Shown here piece after piece: positions 1 through 7,116 of a DNA stretch of 36,342 nt (positions are counted from its first letter, which is position 1; every line of letters starts with the position of its first letter). Origin of the DNA: Spirochaetales bacterium Spiro_02 (GTDB lineage: Bacteria > Spirochaetota > Spirochaetia > Sphaerochaetales > Sphaerochaetaceae); assembly GCA_001604275.1 (NCBI GenBank), contig LVBD01000045.1:1-36342 (forward strand), in the 5' to 3' direction. Both the position numbers and the translations under genes were made by a program. Below the pieces are notes generated by a model that saw only the letters and a list, made by a program, of their open reading frames with translations, did not search any database and had not been told where the DNA came from.

Positions 1-705
1 ATGCTTGGGATGAACCTCATCCTCGCTTGGAGCGCCGTCCGCAGCATTCTGGACGGCGGCTACCGGGTCAACGCTCCGGTTGCGATCGTCTTCACCACGG
101 TGTCGGTCATCATTTGCGCGATCATCTGGCGCATCATTGTGGCGTCGGCGAGAAAAAACAACTCCCCTGTGCTGAAAGCTGAGGCGAAAAGCTGGCTGAA
201 CGACACGCTCATCAGTTGCGCCGTGCTCGTCTCCTTCTCCGTCATGGCCATTCTGGATCGGACATCGTTTGCGTGGCTGGCGGCATACGCGGATCCTGCG
301 ATCACGATTCTGTTCATCTGTTTCATGTCGCCTTCGCTGGTCGGACAACTTTTGCAGAATACCAGGGAACTGCTCGATGCGGCTCCTCCTGTCGAGATTC
401 AAAAAGGGCTTGAAGATATCGTCCGTTCCCATGTGGAGCGCAACGGGTTCAAGTCGTTCCAAGTGTATTCTACGAAACGGGGCAGAACGATCTCCACGAT
501 CATCCATGTCCAGGTGCAACAGGAGCTCGCCCTTCGTCAGCTTGATGTGATACGCAAGAATATGCTCAAGGATATCAAGAAGTTCTGGCAATGGAGCGAT
601 ACCGATATCGTGTTCACCATCGATCCCAGCTGGATACCGCTTTCAGCGCCGGTCGTCGGCATCCAGTCCGAAGACGATCAACCGCCGCTTTTGCGCGAAG
701 CCTGA
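1..705 (+). CDS. Cation diffusion facilitator (CDF) transporter, C-terminal part
   Basis: The frame is open from the first base, so the gene probably starts upstream and only its C-terminal 234 residues or so are visible. Hydrophobic segments lie near residues 1-15, 25-48, 70-85 and 95-112, followed by a soluble domain from about residue 125 to the end. This matches the CDF layout of membrane domain plus cytoplasmic ferredoxin-like domain. The stretch AEAKSWLNDTLISCAVL corresponds to the CDF helix carrying the second metal site, where many members have HxxxD; here a Trp and an Asp are seen, so the metal specificity is unclear. CDF proteins export divalent cations such as Zn, Fe or Mn in exchange for protons. 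The next gene, a ferritin-like/VIT1 fusion, also suggests metal handling. The family call is fairly firm; the substrate is unknown. Confidence 0.8.
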   Translation: MLGMNLILAWSAVRSILDGGYRVNAPVAIVFTTVSVIICAIIWRIIVASARKNNSPVLKAEAKSWLNDTLISCAVLVSFSVMAILDRTSFAWLAAYADPAITILFICFMSPSLVGQLLQNTRELLDAAPPVEIQKGLEDIVRSHVERNGFKSFQVYSTKRGRTISTIIHVQVQQELALRQLDVIRKNMLKDIKKFWQWSDTDIVFTIDPSWIPLSAPVVGIQSEDDQPPLLREA

Positions 706-742
706 TTTCGTTCAAAAGCACTGGCTTTGGATACGGGTATGC

Positions 743-771
743 TCGACCCTTCTGTGCGATTGGGGTACAAT
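743..771 (+). promoter_or_regulatory. Putative sigma70-type promoter for the VIT1 fusion gene
   Basis: TCGACC (743-748) and TACAAT (766-771) are separated by 17 bases. They match the -35 and -10 consensus at four and five of six positions. A GGGAGGGG ribosome-binding site at 791-798 precedes the ATG at 803. The call comes from sequence pattern only. Confidence 0.45.
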
Positions 772-802
772 ATGGGCAGCCCCAGACGAGCGGGAGGGGA
801 AT

Positions 803-1687
803 ATGGCAAAACAAGGTCTGAGCGAACAGACGTTCCGGTTCTTGTGCCGGATGCAGGCGAACGAACTGACGGAGCATATCGTATATACCAAGATCGGCGA
901 ACGGATGTCGGATGGACACAACAAGGATGTGCTGTTGCGCATCGCTGCGGATGAAAAGAAGCATGCCGCGGTGTGGAAGAGCTACACGGAACTGGATATC
1001 AAGCCGCACAAAGGCAAGGCGGCGTGGCTGGTGTTTCTCAGCAGGATCTTCGGCTTCACGTTTGTTCTGAAGAAGATGGAAAGCGGCGAGGACGGGGCGA
1101 ATACGAAGTACGAGAAGTACATCAATGAGATTCCTGAGGCGAAGCAGATCGCACTGGACGAGGCGCATCATGAGGCAGAATTGCTGGAGATGCTCGATGA
1201 GGAGCGGTTGCAATATGTCGGGTCGATGGTCCTTGGTCTTTCCGATGCTTTGGTGGAGATTTCCGGCACGCTTGCCGGTCTCACGTTCGCTTTGCAGAAC
1301 ACTCGCCTCATCGCTCTTTCCGGATTGATCACCGGCATTTCGGCGACGCTTTCCATGGCTTCGAGCGAATATCTTTCGGCAAAGAGCGATGGAAGAAAGG
1401 ATGCGTTGAAAAGCAGTTCCTACACTGGCGTCGCATACTTGTTCACCGTCGCTCTGATGGTCCTGCCCTACCTGTTGCTTCCTGCCACAGGTTATATGAC
1501 GGCACTTGCCATCATGCTGGCGGTAGTCGTTCTGATCATCTTCGGCTTCACGTACTACATCTCGGTGGCGAAAGGGCTCCCTTTCAAGAAGCGGTTCGCG
1601 GAAATGGCCGGTATCAGTCTTTCCGTCTCGGCCATCTCGTTCGTGATCGGCATTCTCGTCAAGAAATTCCTTGGCATCTCCATTTAA
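803..1687 (+). CDS. Ferritin-like domain fused to VIT1/CCC1 iron-manganese transporter
   Basis: The 294-residue protein has two parts. Residues 1-135 form a rubrerythrin/ferritin-like four-helix region with typical acidic and histidine metal ligands (ELTEHIVYTKIGERM, ADEKKHAAVW, DEAHHEAELLEML). Residues 145-294 are a VIT1/CCC1 membrane domain beginning VLGLSDALVEISGTLAGLTFAL, with the ASSEYLS motif and about five membrane segments. This resembles the membrane-bound ferritin (MbfA/Ccc1-like) architecture, which exports iron or manganese across the cytoplasmic membrane. The start is supported by GGGAGGGG five bases upstream. It follows the CDF transporter on the same strand after about 100 bases but appears to have its own promoter. 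The repeat array in the 3' gap begins six bases after the stop. The domain call is firm; iron versus manganese is not decided. Confidence 0.85.
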   Translation: MAKQGLSEQTFRFLCRMQANELTEHIVYTKIGERMSDGHNKDVLLRIAADEKKHAAVWKSYTELDIKPHKGKAAWLVFLSRIFGFTFVLKKMESGEDGANTKYEKYINEIPEAKQIALDEAHHEAELLEMLDEERLQYVGSMVLGLSDALVEISGTLAGLTFALQNTRLIALSGLITGISATLSMASSEYLSAKSDGRKDALKSSSYTGVAYLFTVALMVLPYLLLPATGYMTALAIMLAVVVLIIFGFTYYISVAKGLPFKKRFAEMAGISLSVSAISFVIGILVKKFLGISI

Positions 1688-1692
1688 GGTTA

Positions 1693-1734
1693 GGGTAATT
1701 GCAGGGTCATTGTGGAGTCTTTGCGGTAGGTACG
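1693..1734 (+). repeat. Degenerate copy of the 11-bp repeat family with GTAGGTACG tail
   Basis: Three successive 11-base units occur (GGGTAATTGCA, GGGTCATTGTG, GAGTCTTTGCG), followed at 1726 by GTAGGTACG. The same unit and the same tail occur upstream of the transposase gene at 35204-35256. It fills the gap between the convergent VIT1-fusion and xdhC-like genes. Confidence 0.7.
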
Positions 1735-1768
1735 CCACCCACCGCACCAGCACCCCTACAAGGTACTG

Positions 1769-2587
1769 TCAACGGCCAGATTGGCGGGGTATGGCGCCAC
1801 ACAAATGACCACCGGGGCGGTGATGCAGGACCTGCATGATTTCGGCGACGACCCCTACGGCGATTTCCTGCGGAGTCTCCCCGCCGATATCCAGTCCGAT
1901 CGGAACGAACAGCTTGCCCATCGACGCTTCATCGAGACCGCTTGCTTCGAGTGCTTGTATCATGGTTCGCGCCTTGTGCCGTGAACCGAGCAAGCCCACA
2001 TAGCATGCTGGAGACGCAAGCAACCGTTCGACGACCGGCAGATCGACGGCGTGGCTGGATACGACGACCGCCGTGGTACTGGTAATGAGAACGTCCTGCA
2101 AGGACCGCTCGACAGTCTCGTCCAGGTGGATTCTGCTTGCCATCGGAAACCGCTCGGCAGTTGCGTACTCGGGGCGAATTTCCACCAACTCGACTTCAAA
2201 GCCAACGTTCGAAGCGAGTTGCGCTATGGCGAAATTCACATGACCGCCGCCGACCAATACGACTTTTTTTCCGGAACAGACGACATCCACGAACATGTCT
2301 ACGGTACTGGTTTCCGTTTCACATTCATGGCGGGTCACGAAAGAGATCGCACCGCCTTGGCCGGCATCGATCATCCGGACAGCCTGCTTGATCGCATACG
2401 ACTCGGCGACGCCACCTCCGACAGTACCATACGAAGTACCGTCGGCTACGACCGTCATACGTCCGTTGCTGCGGGGCGTGGTACCTTCCGCATGAGTCAA
2501 CGTAACGATCGCGAACGGTATGTTCAGGCGCTCAAGTTCGGCGGCACGCGCGAACGGAGAGCCGGCATCAGACTGGGAATCAAACAT
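1769..2587 (-). CDS. XdhC/CoxI-family protein (molybdenum hydroxylase maturation)
   Basis: The 272-residue product has the two XdhC domains. An N-terminal part carries the glycine-rich segment GTVGGGVAESYAIKQAV. A C-terminal Rossmann-like part carries KVVLVGGGHVNFAIAQLA and later CYVGLLGSRHKARTM and IGLDIGGETPQEIAVGVVAEI. Known family members bind molybdenum cofactor and promote its sulfuration and insertion into xanthine dehydrogenase-type enzymes. No molybdenum hydroxylase subunit lies in this window, so the client enzyme, if any, is elsewhere. Three consecutive start codons (TTG 2593, ATG 2590, ATG 2587) follow AAGAAGG; 2587 gives the best spacing. It is divergent from the aldo/keto reductase. 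Confidence 0.82.
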   Translation of the reverse strand: MFDSQSDAGSPFARAAELERLNIPFAIVTLTHAEGTTPRSNGRMTVVADGTSYGTVGGGVAESYAIKQAVRMIDAGQGGAISFVTRHECETETSTVDMFVDVVCSGKKVVLVGGGHVNFAIAQLASNVGFEVELVEIRPEYATAERFPMASRIHLDETVERSLQDVLITSTTAVVVSSHAVDLPVVERLLASPACYVGLLGSRHKARTMIQALEASGLDEASMGKLFVPIGLDIGGETPQEIAVGVVAEIMQVLHHRPGGHLCGAIPRQSGR

Positions 2588-2730
2588 CATCAACCTTCTT
2601 TGTCAATCGATATAACATAGCATTTCGTTTTTGATCAGCGTAGCACAGCCGGTGGTCCCGGTCAATTCTCTCCGTTCTTTCCTGTTTTCCGGAAGCAGTG
2701 AAATATGATATTGTATGTCAGGAGGCGCGT

Positions 2731-3702
2731 ATGAAACGACTACCCATCTCTGCATTGATTCCGTCAGCATCGCGAATCGCACTCGGTTGCGACCACTACG
2801 GTGAAACGATTTCCCAGGAAACGGCATTCCGTCTCTTGGATCTCTATGTTTCCAACGGAGGCAATCTGCTGGATACCGCCATGGTATATGGACAGAAAGT
2901 CGACGAGGGACCGTCCACGAGCGAGCCGACGATCGGCCAGTGGCTGAAAGATACCGGCATGCGCAAGAAAGTGGCCATCGCCACGAAAGGTGGACATCCG
3001 CATATCGGCAGGATGCACGACAGCCGTCTCGACTGGAAGTCCCTCTCCCACGATATCAACCGGAGCTTGGAGCAACTGGGCACCGACCATGTCGACCTTT
3101 GGTTCCTCCACAGGGACGATCCACGCATCGGTGTCGATGAAATCATCGATATGCTCGATGAATTTGTCACGACCGGCCTGACGTTCCAGATCGGGGCATC
3201 GAACTGGAGCCATGAGCGGATCGCGGAGGCGAACGAGTATGCAAAACGAAACGGCCGCCATATGTTCACCGCAAGCGAGATACAGTGGTCTCTGGCCGTC
3301 TGCACCCCGGATCAGTGGGGCGATGACACGATCGTCTGCATGGATGATACTGCTCATGCTTGGTACAGGAAGCAACAGATTCCCGTATTCTGCTACGCCT
3401 CCCAGGCGAAGGGGCTGTTCTCAAAAATCATCGCAGGAAAGGCCGACACGTTATCGGAACGGGCTCGTATCAGGTTCCTCACCGACGAGAATCTAGAACG
3501 GGTCGATCGATGCGCCGCGTTATCCAAGGAACTGGGAGTCTCCCCCGCCGCTCTTTGCGTCGCTTACATCACCAGCCAGAACATCCCTACGGTCGCGATC
3601 GTGGGCAGTTCGAAGGTCGATCAGTTGCAGGATACGTTGTCGATGGCCGATCTGGAGCTGACGCAGGAACAGATCGCTTTCCTCGAAGGGCGGGAATCCT
3701 AG
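2731..3702 (+). CDS. Aldo/keto reductase
   Basis: The 323-residue protein has the aldo/keto reductase (TIM-barrel, NADPH-dependent) pattern. LGCDHYG is near the N-terminus, the catalytic Asp and Tyr lie in LLDTAMVYG, the catalytic Lys in VAIATKGG, and the His in HVDLWFLHRDDP. The segment IGASNWSHERI and the cofactor-binding end IPTVAIVGSSKVDQLQDTL follow. The substrate cannot be read from sequence. The start at 2731 is chosen because GGAGG sits at 2721-2725; an upstream ATG at 2698 lacks such a site. The next gene, lipoate-protein ligase, begins one base after the stop, so the two are probably co-transcribed, although no functional link is known to me. Confidence 0.88.
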   Translation: MKRLPISALIPSASRIALGCDHYGETISQETAFRLLDLYVSNGGNLLDTAMVYGQKVDEGPSTSEPTIGQWLKDTGMRKKVAIATKGGHPHIGRMHDSRLDWKSLSHDINRSLEQLGTDHVDLWFLHRDDPRIGVDEIIDMLDEFVTTGLTFQIGASNWSHERIAEANEYAKRNGRHMFTASEIQWSLAVCTPDQWGDDTIVCMDDTAHAWYRKQQIPVFCYASQAKGLFSKIIAGKADTLSERARIRFLTDENLERVDRCAALSKELGVSPAALCVAYITSQNIPTVAIVGSSKVDQLQDTLSMADLELTQEQIAFLEGRES

Positions 3703-3703
3703 T

Positions 3704-4774
3704 ATGGTCGGAACGGATTCCCTAGCCCGGGGCATGGAGGGAGGCGCTGGGAAGCTCCTCCACGGGGACAAGACAGCGATCTTCATCGCAGAGAAGAACA
3801 ACCCTTGGTTCAATCTCGCTACGGAGGCATGGCTGATCGAACAGTCCGACTTGCAGGACAAGCATATCCTGTATTTGTGGAGGAACCAGCCGTGCATCGT
3901 GATCGGCCGCTACCAGAATCCATGGGTCGAATGCAATCTCCCTGCGATGGAACGAGACGGCATCCTTCTTGCTAGGCGGCAAAGCGGGGGCGGAGCGGTC
4001 TACCATGATCTGGGCAATACGAACTTCACGTTCATCTCGCCAAAAGAAAGATATGACAAACAACGGAACTTCGACATTCTGCTCGATGCGCTTGCCGCTT
4101 GTGGTCTGAATGCCGAACTGTCGGGAAGGAACGATGTCCTCTGCCAAGGGCGCAAGTGTTCAGGCAATGCGTTTCAAGTTACCTCCACCAGAGGGTGTCA
4201 CCATGGCACGTTGCTGATCGATGCCGACCTGTCTCGAATCGGGGAATATCTGACGCCGGACAAGCGAAAGCTTGAGGCGAAGGGGATCAGATCGGTTGCA
4301 TCGCGCGTAATGAATTTGAGAGAAATCGAGCCTTCGTTCAGTCATGAACGGTTCTCTGAAGCAATCATCTCGGCGTTCCGGAAGGAATATGGGGAGGACG
4401 CCCCTATACAGGGGCTCGATGCTTCGTTGCTGGAACAAGAGCCTAACTTGATGGAGACGTACCGGCGTCTTTCATCCGATGCCTGGCGGTTCGGGACCAC
4501 TCCTAGGTTCAGTCATGCCTGTGACGAGCGGTTGTCATGGGGGCGTCTGACGGTTCATATGGATGTTGTGAACGGGACAATCACGCAGGTGAAGGTGTTC
4601 AGCGACGCATTGTCCACTGAGGGTATCGAGATTCTCGAGAGTATGTTGCCTGGACTGCCCTACACATCGAAAGCCGTTCTTTCGGAAGCCGGTCGCCGGG
4701 CGGCATCGCTTGGCCCGGATCTTGCCCAGATGCTTCTCGAGGGAGCTCAGGCTCTCGCCAGTGAACTTCAATAA
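3704..4774 (+). CDS. lplA: Lipoate-protein ligase A
   Basis: The product (356 residues from this start) ligates lipoate, via lipoyl-AMP, to lipoyl domains of 2-oxoacid dehydrogenases or the glycine cleavage H protein. Family motifs visible are NPWFNLATEAWL, the RRQSGGGAVYHDLGNTNFTF lipoate/adenylate-binding loop, and GRNDVLCQGRKCSGNAF with the catalytic Lys. A C-terminal accessory domain (RFSHACDERLSWGRLTVHMDVVNG) is also present, as in E. coli LplA. The N-terminus is some 25 residues longer than typical. An alternative ATG at 3734 follows the first by 30 bases, so the true start is uncertain. It lies one base after the aldo/keto reductase. The repeat array starts at the base after its TAA. 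Confidence 0.9.
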   Translation: MVGTDSLARGMEGGAGKLLHGDKTAIFIAEKNNPWFNLATEAWLIEQSDLQDKHILYLWRNQPCIVIGRYQNPWVECNLPAMERDGILLARRQSGGGAVYHDLGNTNFTFISPKERYDKQRNFDILLDALAACGLNAELSGRNDVLCQGRKCSGNAFQVTSTRGCHHGTLLIDADLSRIGEYLTPDKRKLEAKGIRSVASRVMNLREIEPSFSHERFSEAIISAFRKEYGEDAPIQGLDASLLEQEPNLMETYRRLSSDAWRFGTTPRFSHACDERLSWGRLTVHMDVVNGTITQVKVFSDALSTEGIEILESMLPGLPYTSKAVLSEAGRRAASLGPDLAQMLLEGAQALASELQ

Positions 4775-4796
4775 GGGTCATTGCAGGGTCATTGCA
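4775..4796 (+). repeat. Two perfect tandem copies of the 11-bp unit GGGTCATTGCA
   Basis: GGGTCATTGCA is present twice head to tail, beginning at the first base after the lplA stop codon. It is the same family as 1693, 7015-7047 and 35204. It runs directly into the G-rich 19-bp repeat. Confidence 0.85.
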
Positions 4797-4849
4797 GGGG
4801 GCGTGATGGGGTGATGGGGGCGTGATGGGGTGATGGGGGCGTGATGAGG
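4797..4849 (+). repeat. G-rich 19-bp tandem repeat, about 2.8 copies
   Basis: The unit GGGGGCGTGATGGGGTGAT occurs at 4797-4815 and 4816-4834 exactly, and a third copy from 4835 matches for most of its first 15 bases. Five runs of four or five G lie within 45 bases on this strand, so a G-quadruplex is conceivable. The gap continues to 5018 with no gene that I can support. Confidence 0.85.
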
Positions 4850-4982
4850 ACGTCAAGGGGGAATTGTCACGTGATGATGTCTTGGAGCGAATCGCGCGCG
4901 GGGGGGATCTCGATGGAGGCCATGCCTATAGATGTCCGCAGGCGATGGCCGTGCAATAGTGTATGAAAGCTCTCTATCAACC

Positions 4983-5012
4983 TTGCGTCCCGCACACGAT
5001 ACCGACTATACT
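4983..5012 (+). promoter_or_regulatory. Putative promoter giving a leaderless methyltransferase mRNA
   Basis: TTGCGT (4983-4988) and TATACT (5007-5012) are 18 bases apart. The expected transcription start, about seven bases after the -10 box, coincides with the ATG at 5019. There is no good ribosome-binding site. This is pattern-based inference. Confidence 0.35.
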
Positions 5013-5018
5013 TGCAAG

Positions 5019-5789
5019 ATGGATTATGTAGCGATCAACGGACAGGCATGGGATGAAGAAGTCGGACGGGGCAACACATGGACGATTCCCGTCGATTCGG
5101 AGACGATCGAGGCTGCGAAAAACGGAGTGATTGAAATTTCGCTCACCACGTTCCGGCCAGTGCCTCGGGCATGGATTGGAGAAGTGCAAGGCAAACGGGT
5201 GCTCTGTCTCGCAGGAGGAGGCGGTCAGCAAGGGCCCGTCTTCGCTGCGGCAGGGGCGATCGTCACGGTATTCGACAACAGCGCCCGGCAACTCGAACAG
5301 GATCGCAAAGTCGCAAAAAGAGAGGGGCTCGAAATCATCATCGAACAGGGCGATATGCTCGACCTTTCCCGCTTCGCCGACGGAAGCTTCGATCTGATCT
5401 TCAATCCAGTATCCAACTGTTTCGTCGATACTCTGCAGCCGATATGGGATTCCTGCTACCGGATACTTTCGACTGGAGGTCGGTTGCTGACGGGCATCAC
5501 GAATCCGATCCTCTACATGTTCGACCAGAAAGCCGAAGCAAAAGGAAAACTTACAGTCAAGTACACGCTCCCGTACAGCGACATCAAGAGTCTCAGCACA
5601 AGACAACTGCAGAAACTGATCAAGGCAAACGAAACGATCGAATTCAGCCACACCCTGGAACTGCAGATCGGCGGAATATGTAGCGCAGGTTTCGCCGTGA
5701 CAGGCTTTTTCAGCGACGAAAGCGGCGTGGAGCCGCTGGACAGTTTCGTACACGACTGCTATCTTGCCGTAATGGCTGAAAAACGCTAG
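5019..5789 (+). CDS. Class I SAM-dependent methyltransferase
   Basis: The 256-residue product has a Rossmann-type methyltransferase core. Motif I is KRVLCLAGGGGQQGPVFAAAGA, followed by an acidic strand end (VTVFDNS), a second-site acidic segment (IEQGDMLDL) and motif IV-like FDLIFNPVSNCFVD. Many relatives are annotated only as class I methyltransferases and the substrate is unknown. The N-terminal segment NGQAWDEEVGRGNTWTIPV is typical of this subgroup. The longer frame from 4932 is rejected because the family normally starts near MDYVAINGQAWD. The translation start at 5019 has no clear Shine-Dalgarno sequence and may be leaderless. It stands alone between the repeat tract and the AEC permease. 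Confidence 0.82.
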   Translation: MDYVAINGQAWDEEVGRGNTWTIPVDSETIEAAKNGVIEISLTTFRPVPRAWIGEVQGKRVLCLAGGGGQQGPVFAAAGAIVTVFDNSARQLEQDRKVAKREGLEIIIEQGDMLDLSRFADGSFDLIFNPVSNCFVDTLQPIWDSCYRILSTGGRLLTGITNPILYMFDQKAEAKGKLTVKYTLPYSDIKSLSTRQLQKLIKANETIEFSHTLELQIGGICSAGFAVTGFFSDESGVEPLDSFVHDCYLAVMAEKR

Positions 5790-5836
5790 GATTGAACAGA
5801 TTCAGCCGATGTCCATGAGGATGTCTTTCGGGTATT

Positions 5837-5859
5837 GAGAACAGGTTTCGGCCTGTCTC
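5837..5859. other. Imperfect hairpin between methyltransferase and permease genes
   Basis: GAGAACAGG and CCTGTCTC pair with one bulged A around the loop TTTCGG. No T-run follows, so it is not a convincing intrinsic terminator. It may be an mRNA end structure. Confidence 0.3.
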
Positions 5860-5944
5860 CGTTCCCAATCGAATACAGGAAGCGACTGGAGCGTCCGGTT
5901 CTACAACCGATCCACGATACACCCTCAGCCATAGGCGGTTCCAA

Positions 5945-6856
5945 ATGGAAGCGATCATTCTCAAAGCCTTTTCATTCTTCTTCATGATTATTCTTGCATA
6001 CGCTCTCAAACGCAAAGGCATCCTCAAGGTGGAGGATTCCAAGGCCCTGGCTCGGATATTGATGAACATCACGCTACCTGCAGCGATCATGACAAGTTTC
6101 GATGGATTCGTGATGGATTCTTCCTTGCTGACGATTATTCTCTGGGGATTGCTCGCCAACATAGTCATGCTTGTTGCGGGCATCGCGCTTTCCCGCAGGA
6201 AGACCAATGCAGACAAGGCGTTCTACATGATCAACTGCCCGTCCTACAACATCGGCAATTTCACGATTCCGTTCGCCTCCAGTTTCATCGGCGCAACAGG
6301 AACGGTAGTCGCGTGCCTCTTCGATGCAGGAAACGCCATCATGTGTCTCGGGGCAACCTACATGGTCACCTCCCTGCTTTTGGATACATCGGGTCGCAAG
6401 CTCACGCTGCTGGGCATGGGAAAATCGTTGCTGCATATCCCCTCGTTCGTCATCTATGTCATCATGATCATCCTGTCGGCGCTCTCAATACGACTGCCAA
6501 ACCCGGTGCATGCCATCGTCGCCAATATCGCCCCTGCGAACGGAGCACTCGCAATGTTCATGATCGGGACGATGCTCGAGATCAACCTCGACAGGAAGAT
6601 GTTCCGTTCCGCGGCAGCGGTCATCATTGCCCGGGTAATGATGGCTACCCTTCTCTCGGTAATATTCTTCCGTCTCTCCCCCTACCCGTACGAAGTCAGG
6701 AAAGGACTGGTGCTTGTCTGCTGGTCGCCTATTTCTTCGATCTCCGCTCCCTACACGGAGGAATTAGGAGGCAACGCCTCGCTGGCAAGCTTTACCAACA
6801 GCATCGCGGTCATCATCAGCATCCTGGTCATTCCGACGCTGTCGGTGGTTCTATGA
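5945..6856 (+). CDS. AEC (auxin efflux carrier) family permease
   Basis: The 303-residue protein is almost wholly hydrophobic, with eight to ten membrane segments in two halves separated near residues 140-165, as expected for the AEC family (bile-acid/Na+ symporter-like fold). Visible features include the N-terminal FFFMIILAYALKRKGIL, the conserved NCPSYNIGNFTIPFASSF segment at the first half crossover, and the C-terminal PISSISAPYTEELGGNASLASFTNS. AEC proteins carry organic acids such as malate or malonate, or auxin in plants; the substrate here is unknown. The start at 5945 follows AGGCGG by about six bases. The gap after it (6857-7116) contains an inverted-repeat element. Confidence 0.82.
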   Translation: MEAIILKAFSFFFMIILAYALKRKGILKVEDSKALARILMNITLPAAIMTSFDGFVMDSSLLTIILWGLLANIVMLVAGIALSRRKTNADKAFYMINCPSYNIGNFTIPFASSFIGATGTVVACLFDAGNAIMCLGATYMVTSLLLDTSGRKLTLLGMGKSLLHIPSFVIYVIMIILSALSIRLPNPVHAIVANIAPANGALAMFMIGTMLEINLDRKMFRSAAAVIIARVMMATLLSVIFFRLSPYPYEVRKGLVLVCWSPISSISAPYTEELGGNASLASFTNSIAVIISILVIPTLSVVL

Positions 6857-6949
6857 ACATCTCCAAACAAGAAACGTCCTGAGGAAGTCGTTATCCTGAG
6901 AAACTGCACCCCGCCCTATGCGTACCCGGCACTCGCCCCGCCCCAAACC

Positions 6950-7043
6950 CATTGCAGGGTCATCGCAAAGTTCCATCAGAGAACTCCATAGCCATGCGCA
7001 CACAGCAATGCCTCTACAATACCTTTGCAATGACCCTGCAATG
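6950..7043. repeat. Inverted-repeat element with 21-bp arms built from the 11-bp unit
   Basis: The 21-base arm at 6950-6970 (CATTGCAGGG followed by TCATCGCAAAG) is the reverse complement of 7023-7043 at 20 of 21 positions. The arms are separated by 52 bases. Each arm carries the ATTGCAGGGTCAT core of the dispersed repeat family. The whole could fold as a long hairpin in RNA or single-stranded DNA. Confidence 0.8.
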
Positions 7044-7047
7044 ACCC
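7015..7047 (-). repeat. Tandem 11-bp units on the minus strand
   Basis: Read on the minus strand, this holds GGGTCATTGCA twice, then the degenerate unit AAGGTATTGTA. It forms the right arm of the inverted-repeat element and ends about 70 bases before the hexapeptide-protein start. Confidence 0.8.
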
Positions 7048-7116
7048 CTATGGATAAACGGAAATACTTTGTTGTACACTGGCCGGAGGATATCATCCGA
7101 AACTCGAGGAGAGAAC

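Noticed and set aside
614-1753. 379-codon minus-strand frame opposite the VIT1 fusion
   Set aside because: It is a shadow of the ferritin-like/VIT1 gene, lacks motifs and would run through the repeat tract.
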